Of a stretch of DNA of 64,000 nt, positions 10,692 through 22,100 are shown piece after piece; the stretch's first letter is position 1, and each line of letters begins with the position of its first letter. A program made the position numbers and the translations under genes. The notes under the pieces are model-generated. The model had not been told where the DNA came from, made no database searches, and worked only from the letters and a program-made list of their open reading frames with translations. This stretch comes from Asterias rubens (Eukaryota > Echinodermata > Asteroidea > Forcipulatida > Asteriidae): contig NC_047082.1 in NCBI RefSeq assembly GCF_902459465.1, positions 1,860,001-1,924,000 of the forward strand, in the 5' to 3' direction.

Positions 10692-13600
10692 ATGGTGACA
10701 GAAATATTACTTTTCGTTGTGACTTTTCTCTTACTTCGTTTCCTGTCACAATGCTGGCGTGCCGAAGACGGCACCGGGCGCCGGAAGAACCCACCGCCGT
10801 GCCCACGCGGTTTTCCTCTCCTCGGTAACATGTCTGTGTTCCTCGGTTGCAGAGAGCCAATCTACACCGTGCTTCAGAAACTCTCCGAGGAACACGGGGA
10901 CATCTTAGGCCTGACGGTCTGCGGTAAGAAGTTCGTTGTCCTCGGTAGCTCCGAAGCGATCCGTGAGGCATTCGTTCGGCATGCCGTGGACTTCGCCGGT
11001 CGGCCGTACATGTTCTCTGTCAGTCTGCTAACGAGGAAGAATTGTGGAATAGCTTTCTCGGACTACAGTCCGGCATGGATGGAACACAGAAAGAGTGCTA
11101 CATCGGCATTACGCCTGAGCCTCAAGCAAGGACCATCTACCACCAGGTATTTTGCTCTTTCACTTAAATCTTTTAAAAAACAGCTACAATGAGTCCATAT
11201 TTAAAATGGGGAAGGGGGGGGGGGCATCCGAGGGCAGGGACAGGCGTTTGCCTTTAATAGTGCCACTTTAGTGAAACGATGGCTTCACTCCCGTAGAACT
11301 TCGGCACTTCCACTAACCATGGAGGAGTGTGTTTTTATTCCTCAATGCACTAACAACAACCCACAGAACATTCTTTTAGATAAATGTGTTGGCAACATAA
11401 AACAGGTATCGGTATGTTTAGAGCCAAACGAGATCACGGGTTATCCGAAAGATGGAAAAACAACATTCTGATAAGAAGCTTTGCATTCCGGACTTTTTTA
11501 ATTCAACCAGGCGCCTAACCCTTTTCTAAACCCCTCGGCTTAGAGTTTATGTACGTTTAGTATTATTGTATCATAATAATTCTCATTTGTTCATGCCATT
11601 GATAAAATAATATTGACTTAAAGCTGACAATATTATGAAGAACTTCTCTGTGAAAGCACGAAGATGTCTTTTTGTTTTACAAACGGGAGCATGTTTTTAT
11701 TGAACTTTCACTGAGTTCACAAAGATTACTGATTTGTCAGCGATAATTTGAAGACAGTCATTCAACATTCAAACACTGTATGGTAAAAATATGGGCTTTA
11801 ATATCTCGACGGTCCAAGGAAAAGATTTTTTTTAAATAATTTTATTTAAAACCAAACATGAGTCTGAACCAAAAGGCTAATATTGGCAATGATTTACACT
11901 TTGACACAAAATTCTGAATAAAAACCTTAAAATAAAATAAAATACCCATATTGCAGAAGCACTATTTATTTTTTTGGGTAAACCATACAGTATACCTAGG
12001 CCTATGTAGAACAAAAGTGGTAAATAAATTAAACCAGTAATGTTATAAGCATTGAAGGCTACTTCGAAAAAGAAAAAAAAACCGCATGCTTTAATAATTG
12101 AGTAAGCCTCATATCATAATGATGTAAATTTGTGATAACCAATAATCAACTTCTCCATCACTTCTATGATCTTCAGCTCTCCGGGTACCCGCTCTATCGC
12201 CGAGACCACCATACTCAAGGAAGTCTCGCATCTTGTCTCCAACATATCCCTCAACCTCGGCAGCCCTTTCGAACCGAGCCGAATCCTGACCGAGGCACTC
12301 ATAAACACCGTGTGCAACCTGACATTCGGCTGCCGATACAGCCCGAACGATCCCGAAATGGATGCCTTCGTCTTCGCCAACCACAAATTGAATGAGATAT
12401 TCAAACCAGGGCACCCCTTGGACTTGTTCCCATTTTTGAAGGTAATAATTGTTTTTAATGAAATGTGTGACAATTACAAGGTGAAAACCCCTAAAGACAA
12501 AAAAACTAGTTCCGTTAGGAAGTCGGAACAGCTATTAAGAAACAAAGAAACAAAAAACACAACCAGCCAGACCCCCCCCCCCCCCCCACAAAAAAGGAGA
12601 GGGGGCGGGTGGCATAAAAAAATATGTATACATATTTGGGCACGCTAGTAAATATCTTCTCACAGTTCCCCTTCTTCGTTCAATTGTGAGTCCACAGCGG
12701 GACAATCGATCTTACTGTAAATGAGATCAGTTCTCCCAATTTAAATTTAATAGACTTTCTCATTAGGCCCCTATAACCGTCTCCAGGGATTCTTATTTAC
12801 ATACTCTCCCTGTCTCATACTAAGCCTAAGAGGCAATTACAGGGGATAAATACTTCGAGATTTTCTCAAGGTCTCCTTCACGTTTTAATAAAGAATCGAA
12901 GTTCTAATTATCGAAACTGCATTAGGGGGCATGATGAGAGTCTATTATGAGATAACGATTGATTTTTGACGCCGTTAAAAATTTCTGGTCTCCTTAACAA
13001 ATGAGCCGCGCACACTGATCCGTCCATTCTTCAAAGTCTTAGAGAAATTTCTTAAACTGTTGAGATTTGGGGCTGGAAATTCGGCAACAAAAGCCATGGA
13101 TGAAGGACTCACGGTTTACCAGTTTGCCGAAAGATAAACTTTCCAGATTTGGTGTACCTTCCAGATTGTGTGAAACTTTTGGTCTATTTTTTAATTTTTT
13201 TTTTACCAATTTCACAATTTAAAACAGGTGGGGGGGGGCTTTTATTTGTTTGGTTTCAATATATATAATATTGTATTATGGGATTGTGTGGGTCAGTTTA
13301 TACTTGTTTAAAGTTGTATTTGTTTGTAGTTTTGTTTATCAGTGATATTTTGTTCGTTAAAGTATTGTTTACGATATTTCGGGTGGGGTGAGTGTTCCCC
13401 AACGAAAAGGCAAAGTACTTTCCAAAAGGGCGGCAACCCCCTCAGTGGGGTCCTTGAGCCGAAGCAAGGCCTTGTTTTCTCTCCCCACTTCCAATTAAAT
13501 AAAGGTGGTCTATTGTCCCATTGTTGTATGAGCTAAAATCCCTAACACCCATTTCTTAAGAGAGATTGTCGGCTTTGTCTGCGTACCTCTTGTGGTCAAC

Positions 13601-16246
13601 AATGGTCCTCAGCTCATCCTAAATTGGGCCACTGGACCACGCACCGTGAGGTCACCCTAGGATGGACTTCGATGTACTTTGGTGTCACTGTACTTTCAAA
13701 CTCATCCTTGAAAAGGTGAACTGACCAGCCATTCTGGCCAGATGCTCTAACAATGTTAGGAATGTAATTAGACAGTAATGGTTGGGGGGGGGGGGGGTAG
13801 GTTATAGCATGGCTTTAGTTACAGGTGAGGTGGGAGCAGGGGCAAAGCTATTAGTCTTTACCATCGTTACAAATGGTGGTTGAGGCAAATTTTTATTCAA
13901 GATTAGTACCGGTCATCATGTCTCCTAACATAATCAAATGTACAATATTTCCATTAATCAATGACGTTGTTGAAGAAGAGAAATACGTTAGACGTGTACT
14001 AGGCATAACAACGAAACGACACTGAAGTTTGACCCCTTTTTACCGAGGTTGCCATCGAGAGGATAGTGTACCTTTAAGATAATGAATGTTGATATTTTAA
14101 ATCTGTGGCCATTTTCAATCCCGTGTACAAAACCTTGTTTTTCTTTGCATGTTACTTGCAGATATTTCCATCAAAACGCATGCGCACAATCCAAGAAATC
14201 GTCACAACACGTGATGCCATCCTCCAAGCCCAGTACAGAGAACACCTAGAGACGTTTCATCCCGACAACATCCGGGACATCACAGATGCATTTCTGAAAT
14301 CAATGAAGTTTCTCAATGAAAATCATCCCAGTGATGACGTCACGATGACTGAGGATCACGTGATTATGTCCATGTGGGAGATCTTTGCTGGGGGATTTGA
14401 GTCTACTTTCCAGACCCTAAGATGGGCACTGGCGTACCTGGTTCATTACCCAAAGGTAGGTATGATAACAAGGAGGACGATCAGAGCATACTGATCGAAA
14501 CTTTGCGTATAGTCAACCATCAGTTGTCGGTCTTAGAAACAACACTTTTCAAAATAGATCTATATACACCTTGTACTACCGCAAACTTCACCTGACTATA
14601 ATAACATTAATGTCGTGATGTAGACATCATATTATATTGTGGTGAACCCATGACGAAAAGAGGTTAAACAGTGAGGCCCAAATGGTGATTCCTGGTGCCG
14701 CATACTCCTAAGGAGTTTTGAAGGTTTTTCATTAATGCTTAGCGTCCGATTAACATTGGGTAGTAATACTGTAAGTCATTTCAAGTGTTGATGACAAAAG
14801 TGTTGAAATCGACAAAAACATTATTGTAACTGTCAGAATCCTCTTTTAGTATAACAAATGCATATCTTCGCGTCTTTGAGACCAGAAGTTAAAGACTTGT
14901 TTACAAATACAACTTTTCGTATGTGACGTTTGTCCAAACAGACTTGAAACTGTTCGGTCTTCAATCTATAGATTACAACTAATTTGTTATAAAAAAAAAT
15001 ATAAAAAATCTTTATTTGTTAAATTGTTTTGTTTTATTTAGGTCCAACATCGGCTGCAAGATGAACTTGACAACAACATCACTGGTGGATTTCCGACTTG
15101 GAATGACCGTACCAGGCTACCGTATCTCGAGGCTACAGTTTTGGAGACATTACGTCACAGCTCATTCTCCTCACTGAATGGTCCACACGTTACCACGTGT
15201 GACACAAAGTATGTTAACTTGTTTAAAAAAAAAATAGAAACTAATTCTACCTCCATGTTGCAATAAAGTCACAATTCTTCCCTTCCAGTGCACCATTGTT
15301 TGCATAAGTTTATTTCTTTTGAACAGATTATTATTATATGAAACACAATAATTGCCAAAATGTTATTATTTTTGCCATCACTTATCGACATCGATGATTG
15401 CATTTTCCTCTTTTTAGGCTGAGAAACTATGACATCCCAAAGGGTACAACGGTGTTATGCAACCTGTGGTGGGTGCATCATGATCCAAAGAACTGGGCGG
15501 AACCAAACAGCTTCAGACCAGGTAGAAAGTTTACCACTTTACAAAATACACACAAAAAAGGTAGCCTTATACTATAATGGTAGCCCAAATATAATAGCTG
15601 CTGCAAACTGTTTACCACCCAAAAGGAACGGTGAATAAAATAATGCACGAAGTAGTTATAGCCTGACGTTTAGACCCTGGCAGAGTCTTTCTCGAAGGCT
15701 AAATGAAAACGCAACATGTATGAACAGGTATCATAATTGAAGATAACAGTTATATGTGTCGAGATTATGTACACGTTTTTGTTGTTGTCAGGATCAGAAC
15801 GTTCTTGTTGTAAGTTTTTACTGTATTACCGGTATTCTTTGCCGTTTAAAATAATATGAAGTATGAAATGTATTTAAAATGAAACACTTTGTTAAAAAAA
15901 GCCATAATTGAAAGAACAAAGTCTTAAGGGTAATTAACGATGACATATATATTTTAAATTGTTTCCAACAGAGCATTTCCTGGATGACAATGGCAAAGTA
16001 TTCATTCCGAAGCACTTTATGCCATTCTCAGTTGGGGCCCGAGTTTGCCTTGGCAAGCAGCTAGCCACAATGGGTCTGTTCCTGTACCTAGGAGGAATCC
16101 TGAAGCATTTCATATTAGAAAGCCCACCTGGGAATCAGTTGCCCGATTTGGAACCTAATTACTCTGATCCAATCAGAACGATTAGGGAGTTTCAACTGGT
16201 GATGAAGCAGCGAAAAGTCCAACATGCTTCCAGTCTTCCAGCCTGA
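10692..16246 (+). CDS. Cytochrome P450, CYP1/CYP17/CYP2 clan
   Basis: Six exons, 10692-11146, 12177-12441, 14162-14455, 15042-15208, 15418-15521 and 15972-16246 (TGA), join in frame to 519 residues, normal for a microsomal P450. The first 22 residues form a hydrophobic ER anchor, followed by a proline hinge (PPPCPRGFPLLGN). The C-helix WxxxR is WMEHR, the K-helix ExxR is in ETLRHSS, and the heme loop is FSVGARVCLG, with Cys as the thiolate ligand. NIRDITD and LETLRHSSF resemble CYP1 and CYP17 members, so it is a clan 2 monooxygenase of steroid or xenobiotic type; substrate unknown. In the I-helix (FAGGFESTF) a Ser replaces the usual first Thr of the proton-relay pair. The ATG at 10692 was chosen because it directly precedes the anchor; the reading frame upstream has no ATG. 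Confidence 0.93.
12571..12588. repeat. Poly-C tract in P450 intron 2
   Basis: A run of about 17 C. Similar C or G runs of 9-14 occur near 2223, 8241, 8571, 10286, 11214, 13226, 13784 and 32934. They are probably slippage-prone simple repeats. Confidence 0.8.
14476..14600. repeat. Repeat fragment family C, copy 1
   Basis: Begins gacgatcagagcatactgat just after the donor of P450 exon 3 and shares about 110 diverged bp with 31680-31805 inside a TM9SF4 intron. The repeat therefore lies within 25 bp of a splice donor. Confidence 0.55.
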
Positions 16247-16566
16247 GATGAAAGGATGCCAACTTAAACAACGAACTAACTTCTCATGAATTGCCAAACG
16301 GTTATTGAGATGCAGAATAGTTGAGTGTCTTAAAGAAGAAGAGGTTGACACATTTTTTTCTGACGAAGTTTCTAAGTTTTCAATAAGTTTGCGGCCCAAG
16401 GAAATTTATCTTTTTATGATTTTGAAATTGTTCAGCCAGAAATTGGAAACAAGTTAAACGATTTAAGGACAACATATTACTTTTGGTATTTTCCCCTTCT
16501 TTTTATGGTGTGATCTAAAAGATCTACTTAAATGTTATTTGAAGAATTTATTTATTTATTTTGAAA

Positions 16567-16572
16567 AATAAA
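16567..16572 (+). other. Candidate polyadenylation signal, P450 gene
   Basis: AATAAA 321 bp after the P450 stop codon, the first canonical hexamer in that direction. Confidence 0.55.
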
Positions 16573-18239
16573 ATTAGAATGTTGCCATGAATGTTAACTT
16601 CCTTTTAGTTATCCAAGAAGTAGAGCCGTGAGTTACTGCAGAACGCATACTTAATGAGTTGAGATGCATGACGCGTTTAATTATTTATTTCAACATTTGT
16701 TCGAAGAAGAAAAGAAAAGTTCGTGCCTATTTGGCTTTTCCGAACATTTCAAAAGCAGTTTGTACAAACTTTTAAAGAAACTCAAATTGTCATCAAATTT
16801 ATTTTGACACCGCGTTACCAAGTACATTTATTAAATGAAAATAATTAAATGTATTATGTTGGTTTGATTTCCATTACAAAATAAGTGAAACACTTGCTGG
16901 TATCGATTGCTAACTTTGTCCGTTCATCAAAAATGGTAAATTGAAACCAAAACAATTTTACGAGCTGTTTCACATTCCTCGTTTGTGTTCTTTACATCAT
17001 GAATCAGAAATGATTTAAAAAACACACTCAGTATTTGAAAAGGGTCTCAAAGTTTGACGTTTATTTAATACTTGAACACAAACGAATTAGGTAAACCAGT
17101 CTATAAGAAAAAGAGGATCCATGTTCACGTTAATTTTGTTTTTGAAATTAGAAAGACACCGACAACTAAGGAACAGTCTCAATTAATTACAATAATTTTG
17201 GAGGTATTGTAAAATGTTCTCTCTTGGGGTGATGGCTAGACAGACTCCTTTCAAAATCGAGATGCAAACTTTTGAGAAATATCCATTGTTCATTAATACT
17301 TCAGCCGACATTGAAAACATTCTTAAAGAAATGATATTTTTTTATTAGTTTGTGGTCAGACTATTAACGCAGAGCTACCAGGTTTTCAATAATCAGGGAG
17401 ATAATTTAGAATCACATTCAACAGAATAGAGGCAAGGTTTCCATATTCAGTGAGACTTTAAAATTAAGTTCAGCAGAACATAGAAATATCGGTTGATTTC
17501 CGGCGAACATTCTGCAAAATCTGGAAAGCAGCTCTGCAAACGTTTTTGGTTTTATTACGTGGATTGTGCCTGTTCATTGTAACATTTATTTTCTCAAGAA
17601 GATAACGAGATTTGGGTTGGGATGACTTTTTGTTGTTGAGAATTAAATAAACACAGTTTCTGCTAAGCAACATCAAAATTATGATCTTTGGAAAACATCA
17701 TAATAAATCCAATGAATTATAAGTGTTGTTATTTCCCTCATCACTACAAACCGAATTTTCCATTGTTTAAGTAACTGAATTTTATTTTAATAAAAAACTA
17801 AACACTTTACGTGCAGAAACACTATAATAAAGGAGAAATTAACATTTAATTTGATATCACATTGTAAACCAATATTTTCTTTATACTAATTTGAAGACAA
17901 TAAACTACAACTCAAAGTAGTGCTAAAGAAAATTTGTGACAAAATGAATATTGCAGCATAAATAAAACTTTGTTTGGGGTGCCAGTCAGAAGCCAGTCAA
18001 CCTGTAACTGCAGTGTTTAGCCAGAGACCACACCCAAGTTTACAATACAACATGGGAAGCGGTAGTACAGGGATCACCCAAAAAATTGAAATATAAATTT
18101 ACAAGGCTTGTTTTTTCAGTGCTGGTGAAGATTGAAGTTGTAAGCGTAGGAACTATTTCATCACATTATAAGCAAAGTGCCGCATGAGTAATATGCAGAC
18201 AAGTCTAAAATTAAAAACAAACTGTGGTTACAGGTAGTG

Positions 18240-18382
18240 GCTGTCTACTTTAGAAGGCCAGAGGACATCAGACATACCAGATTAAAGTCTGTTATTTACC
18301 TAGTTCTGAGCACGCGCACATGTCCAAAAACAATGGATTTACCTGGCGAGTCTGCTGCCACCTAGCGTCAACAAAAGTCTTA
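18240..18382. repeat. MITE family M, copy 1 (diverged)
   Basis: Shares tcagacatacc, ctagttctgagc.cgcgca and gtctgctgccacctagcgtc with the complete copy at 40493-40644. Terminal repeats are eroded. Confidence 0.6.
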
Positions 18383-19172
18383 CATCCTGATATAGTTTAA
18401 GTTTAAATTAACAAAACACCTTCCAGCTAATCTACAAATTGATAAATTGTATAAAAATAATAATAATAATGAAAACTACATCCGAAACATAAGCAATGTT
18501 GAATTTAATATTTATAGACCATCCCGCAAGACCTAGGAACTCTATCATATATAATACAATAAACCTTTAAACACCACAAGGTATTTGAAGGTAGCCACTT
18601 TGTTTCTCCTCTCAAAATACAGAGTTTAGTAACTATTTACATACATGAAAGAATGTGTTTGCTAATTACACTGTCAACCAAGACAACACATTTCTATTCT
18701 CCTCAGTGGACGATCTGTCGGTTCGGGGAAACTGAGTGTTCTAACTGTAAAAAGCCAAACAAAAACGCCCCAAAACCAGAACCTCTTTATAAGGATACTA
18801 AATTTCTTTTTTAAAAACGCAGAGGTTGTTTAGCGAAAAGGATCACGCGACTTCACAACTCATCTTCATAACCTTGTACCACTTTAACTAATTGGTAAAT
18901 AAAAAATTGTAGTCAGAGTAAATCTTATGGAAAGTTTCTTGTAAGTTCTTTGAAATATTTTCACTACTCTTTGAACAGATCAGAGCTAAGACCAACCTGT
19001 TTTCTTTCACGCCATCAAAAATGAAGCAGAGGTTTTAACAAAAGTCTGGTTCCTTTTTAAGTAGCAGTGCTATGACTCTTGCTGTTGACAGGAAACCTTA
19101 CAGAGCTGGCCACAGAGTTATAATTGAGAAGGGGAGAAAGTGTGTTCAATTTAGTAGGAGCTCTTCTCCTCG

Positions 19173-22100
19173 TCAATCGATCTTAACAGCTCCGTAGATT
19201 TTAACGATGAACCAGTAAGCTGCGAAGAATCCCATAGTGCCGGTTATGATCCAGAAGGTTAACACCATCATGAAGGTGTAGCCAAAGTAGAGTAGAGCTG
19301 GCACAAATTGAGTTATCTCAAGCTGTACAAATCACAAATAAAGGAAATAAAATCAGCCTACGACATTTTGTAACTAGTTCACTTCAGACATACTTTTCTC
19401 GTTTATCAAAACAAAATTATTTTCAGTCAAACAGCAACTTTTTTTTCTACCCAGGCCTGGAATTACACACAGGCCATGGCCTCCGTTGCTCCTGTTCTTG
19501 GCCTTGGTACCCCCTCAAGAGTTTCCAATTGACTTTTAAGATTTTCCTAACGGAAGTGCCCTTTGCAAAATGGAAATGGCCTTGCCCTTTCTAGGATGAA
19601 ATTCCAGGCCTGCTTGCCGTTTCTCATTGACATTTACAGATTTCAAATAACTCGCATTTTTTCAATTGTGTTTCTAAAGCACAATACGCCTCTTTAAATA
19701 TTTATGAGGTATGTCACAATTCTAACCCAAAACGAGGCCAAAGGTGGCGGACGTGCGCCCATAGCCTCATTTTGGGAAAGAATTATGAAATATTAAGAGA
19801 GGCGTATTAGACTGTTAGAAATGCATATGCAGTGGCATCGACCAACGTCAGGTTGAACAGACAGGATCTCATAGATGTATAGATTGGGATGTCTTCATTT
19901 TTAATGCCATTATGAGTGTCTGATTAAGACGTAGACCACCACAAATGATTCTGGATTACGGCGCTTTAATGGTTAAATCACATCCTTGCAATCAGAAGTT
20001 AAATAGCCATTTTGAGATTTAGTTGACACAATACTACGACACCATTAGGTTTGGGTAAATTTCTCTATATACATCCAAACCAAACAGTGCTCCTATAGTG
20101 TCCAACATATCTCAAATAAGCTTATTGGCCAAAACACATGAATGAATAGTAGATAAAATTGACGTACCTTGGTTACAAAGTAGAAAACGGAGTAGATGAA
20201 AATGTATAATGCTGAGCCTCCAGAGACAAGGAATGACCGCCACCACCAGTGGTAATCCTAGGTGACCAAACAATCAGTACATTAACCTTCAATATAAATG
20301 GGATTGCTTAAAGCGTCATTGACCGCCATATTTCATGATAAACATTGGAAAAGCGCAAGTATGTACGCGCTGCGCACAACTCTCGGCAAATGATAGCCTT
20401 TCACGAATGCTCATTTCATCAAAGATGCTGGTCAATGACATCATGTGCAATCCATCTATATGGTCTTCTAGCTAATTAACCTCCTTTTCATCGACGACTC
20501 AGTCCTTCCATGGCAAAACAGCCCAACTCAAAAAATTTCACACAAATCTGTACACTGCTCAAAAATTTATGAAGTAGCCAAGGTGGAGCTCAAGCCGAGG
20601 CTTGGGAAAACGCATTGAAAAGACAAATTCTCAACATATAATTCGCCCAGTGGACAAGTTTTTATATATTTATTCAAGGTTTGCAAAACAGGTTGTATTT
20701 GTCTTTGTTTACGGCATAAGATGGTATTTTATTTAAGGCTGGGGAATGTTTTTACATTGATATCAGCGATTTAAAGGTCCCAAACTGCCCATGTATTGCA
20801 GACTTTCGAGAGTGATTGTTTTGCGTCAACATCTGGGGTAAGCTTTTGAGTTGACTGTATCGTTTATGTCTCGTTATGACTATTACCTCGCTACAGAGCT
20901 GAAAGTAGACCATGACGATGGAGATCTGGGCGCACGAAACAACTAGGATGAGGAACACAACGAAGAGGAAACCAAACAAGTAGTAGAACTGGTTCTCCCA
21001 TATAGCCTTCAAACCAAACAACAACAAATTAAATAGACTCAAATTTATAAAAAAAAACATGTGCCCAAAATGAGCTAATTTGTCACCATAATAGATATAA
21101 GCCTACAATGTCAGCCTCCTTTTCAACAAAAGCAAACTAATACTAATAGTAGTAATGATTTTTATACAAATTTGTACAGATCAAAAATCTGTCACACTAC
21201 ATTACTATAAGATTAAATCAACTAACTGATACCAATAATTTTAAGAATTATCAACACCACATATCATGATGATGATTAAAATATTTTTGCTAAGCCTCGG
21301 AAATCCTTTTTTTGAAATGTAAAGCTATTAAATTATGATAAAGCTGACATAAATATTAGTACGCTCCATCGGACCTTTTATTAAAGAAAACACAACAAAA
21401 TTTCAAGCAGTTTCAACTAGTTTCATGATGAAAATGAGAAATGCAAATTTGTTAGTACTTAGTATCAAAAAGCACAGAGTATATAGTGACTACCACATAT
21501 CAGGGCATGGATAACTTTAAAATAATATTCTTTGACTCTGCAATGAATAATTATCTATTTTAAAGTATGATCCCTTGCAAGACGCGCAATGCACTTTAAC
21601 ATACCTATCAAACCTATCACAGAACCCCAGAAATTATGAAATGGTAAGCGCACATTTGCAAGGGTTCAACTTTTGTTATTAATAAAGTATCTTAGTAATA
21701 ACTTAAATATTAGATTTGGTGAGGAACAAAGAAAAATTTACCAGAATTGATCTAACGGCCTCCGGCATTAATGTGTTGGGGCTCTCAGTTTCCATTCACA
21801 TCATGAGAGGGGTTTTAACCAGAGATTATTTCTAAAATTATATTGCCTGTTGGCGCAAATCTCATTCACTGGCCTATATTAGTTAATCCAACCAGACTGT
21901 AGTTCAGCCAACCAAAATACATAACTAGCAAGAAGTGTGTTATAAAAACAAACACAACTATTTTATGTTGTAATAATTTTGTACACTGCAGTGTACCTGT
22001 ATACTACGAAAGAAACCCTGTGGGATTTGAACCCAAGACTCCCACAGAGTACACTGCAGTGTACCTGTCTACCAAGACAGAGACCCTGTGGGATTCAAAC

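Larger units (their letters stand above)
16247..19172. other. 3' regions of P450 and TM9SF4 (tail to tail)
   Basis: No coding sequence recognised. The P450 probably ends near the AATAAA at 16567-16572. The rest is AT-rich and would contain the TM9SF4 3' UTR, with several TTTATT (AATAAA on the minus strand) candidates and no clear choice between them. A diverged MITE copy lies at about 18240-18382. Confidence 0.65.
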
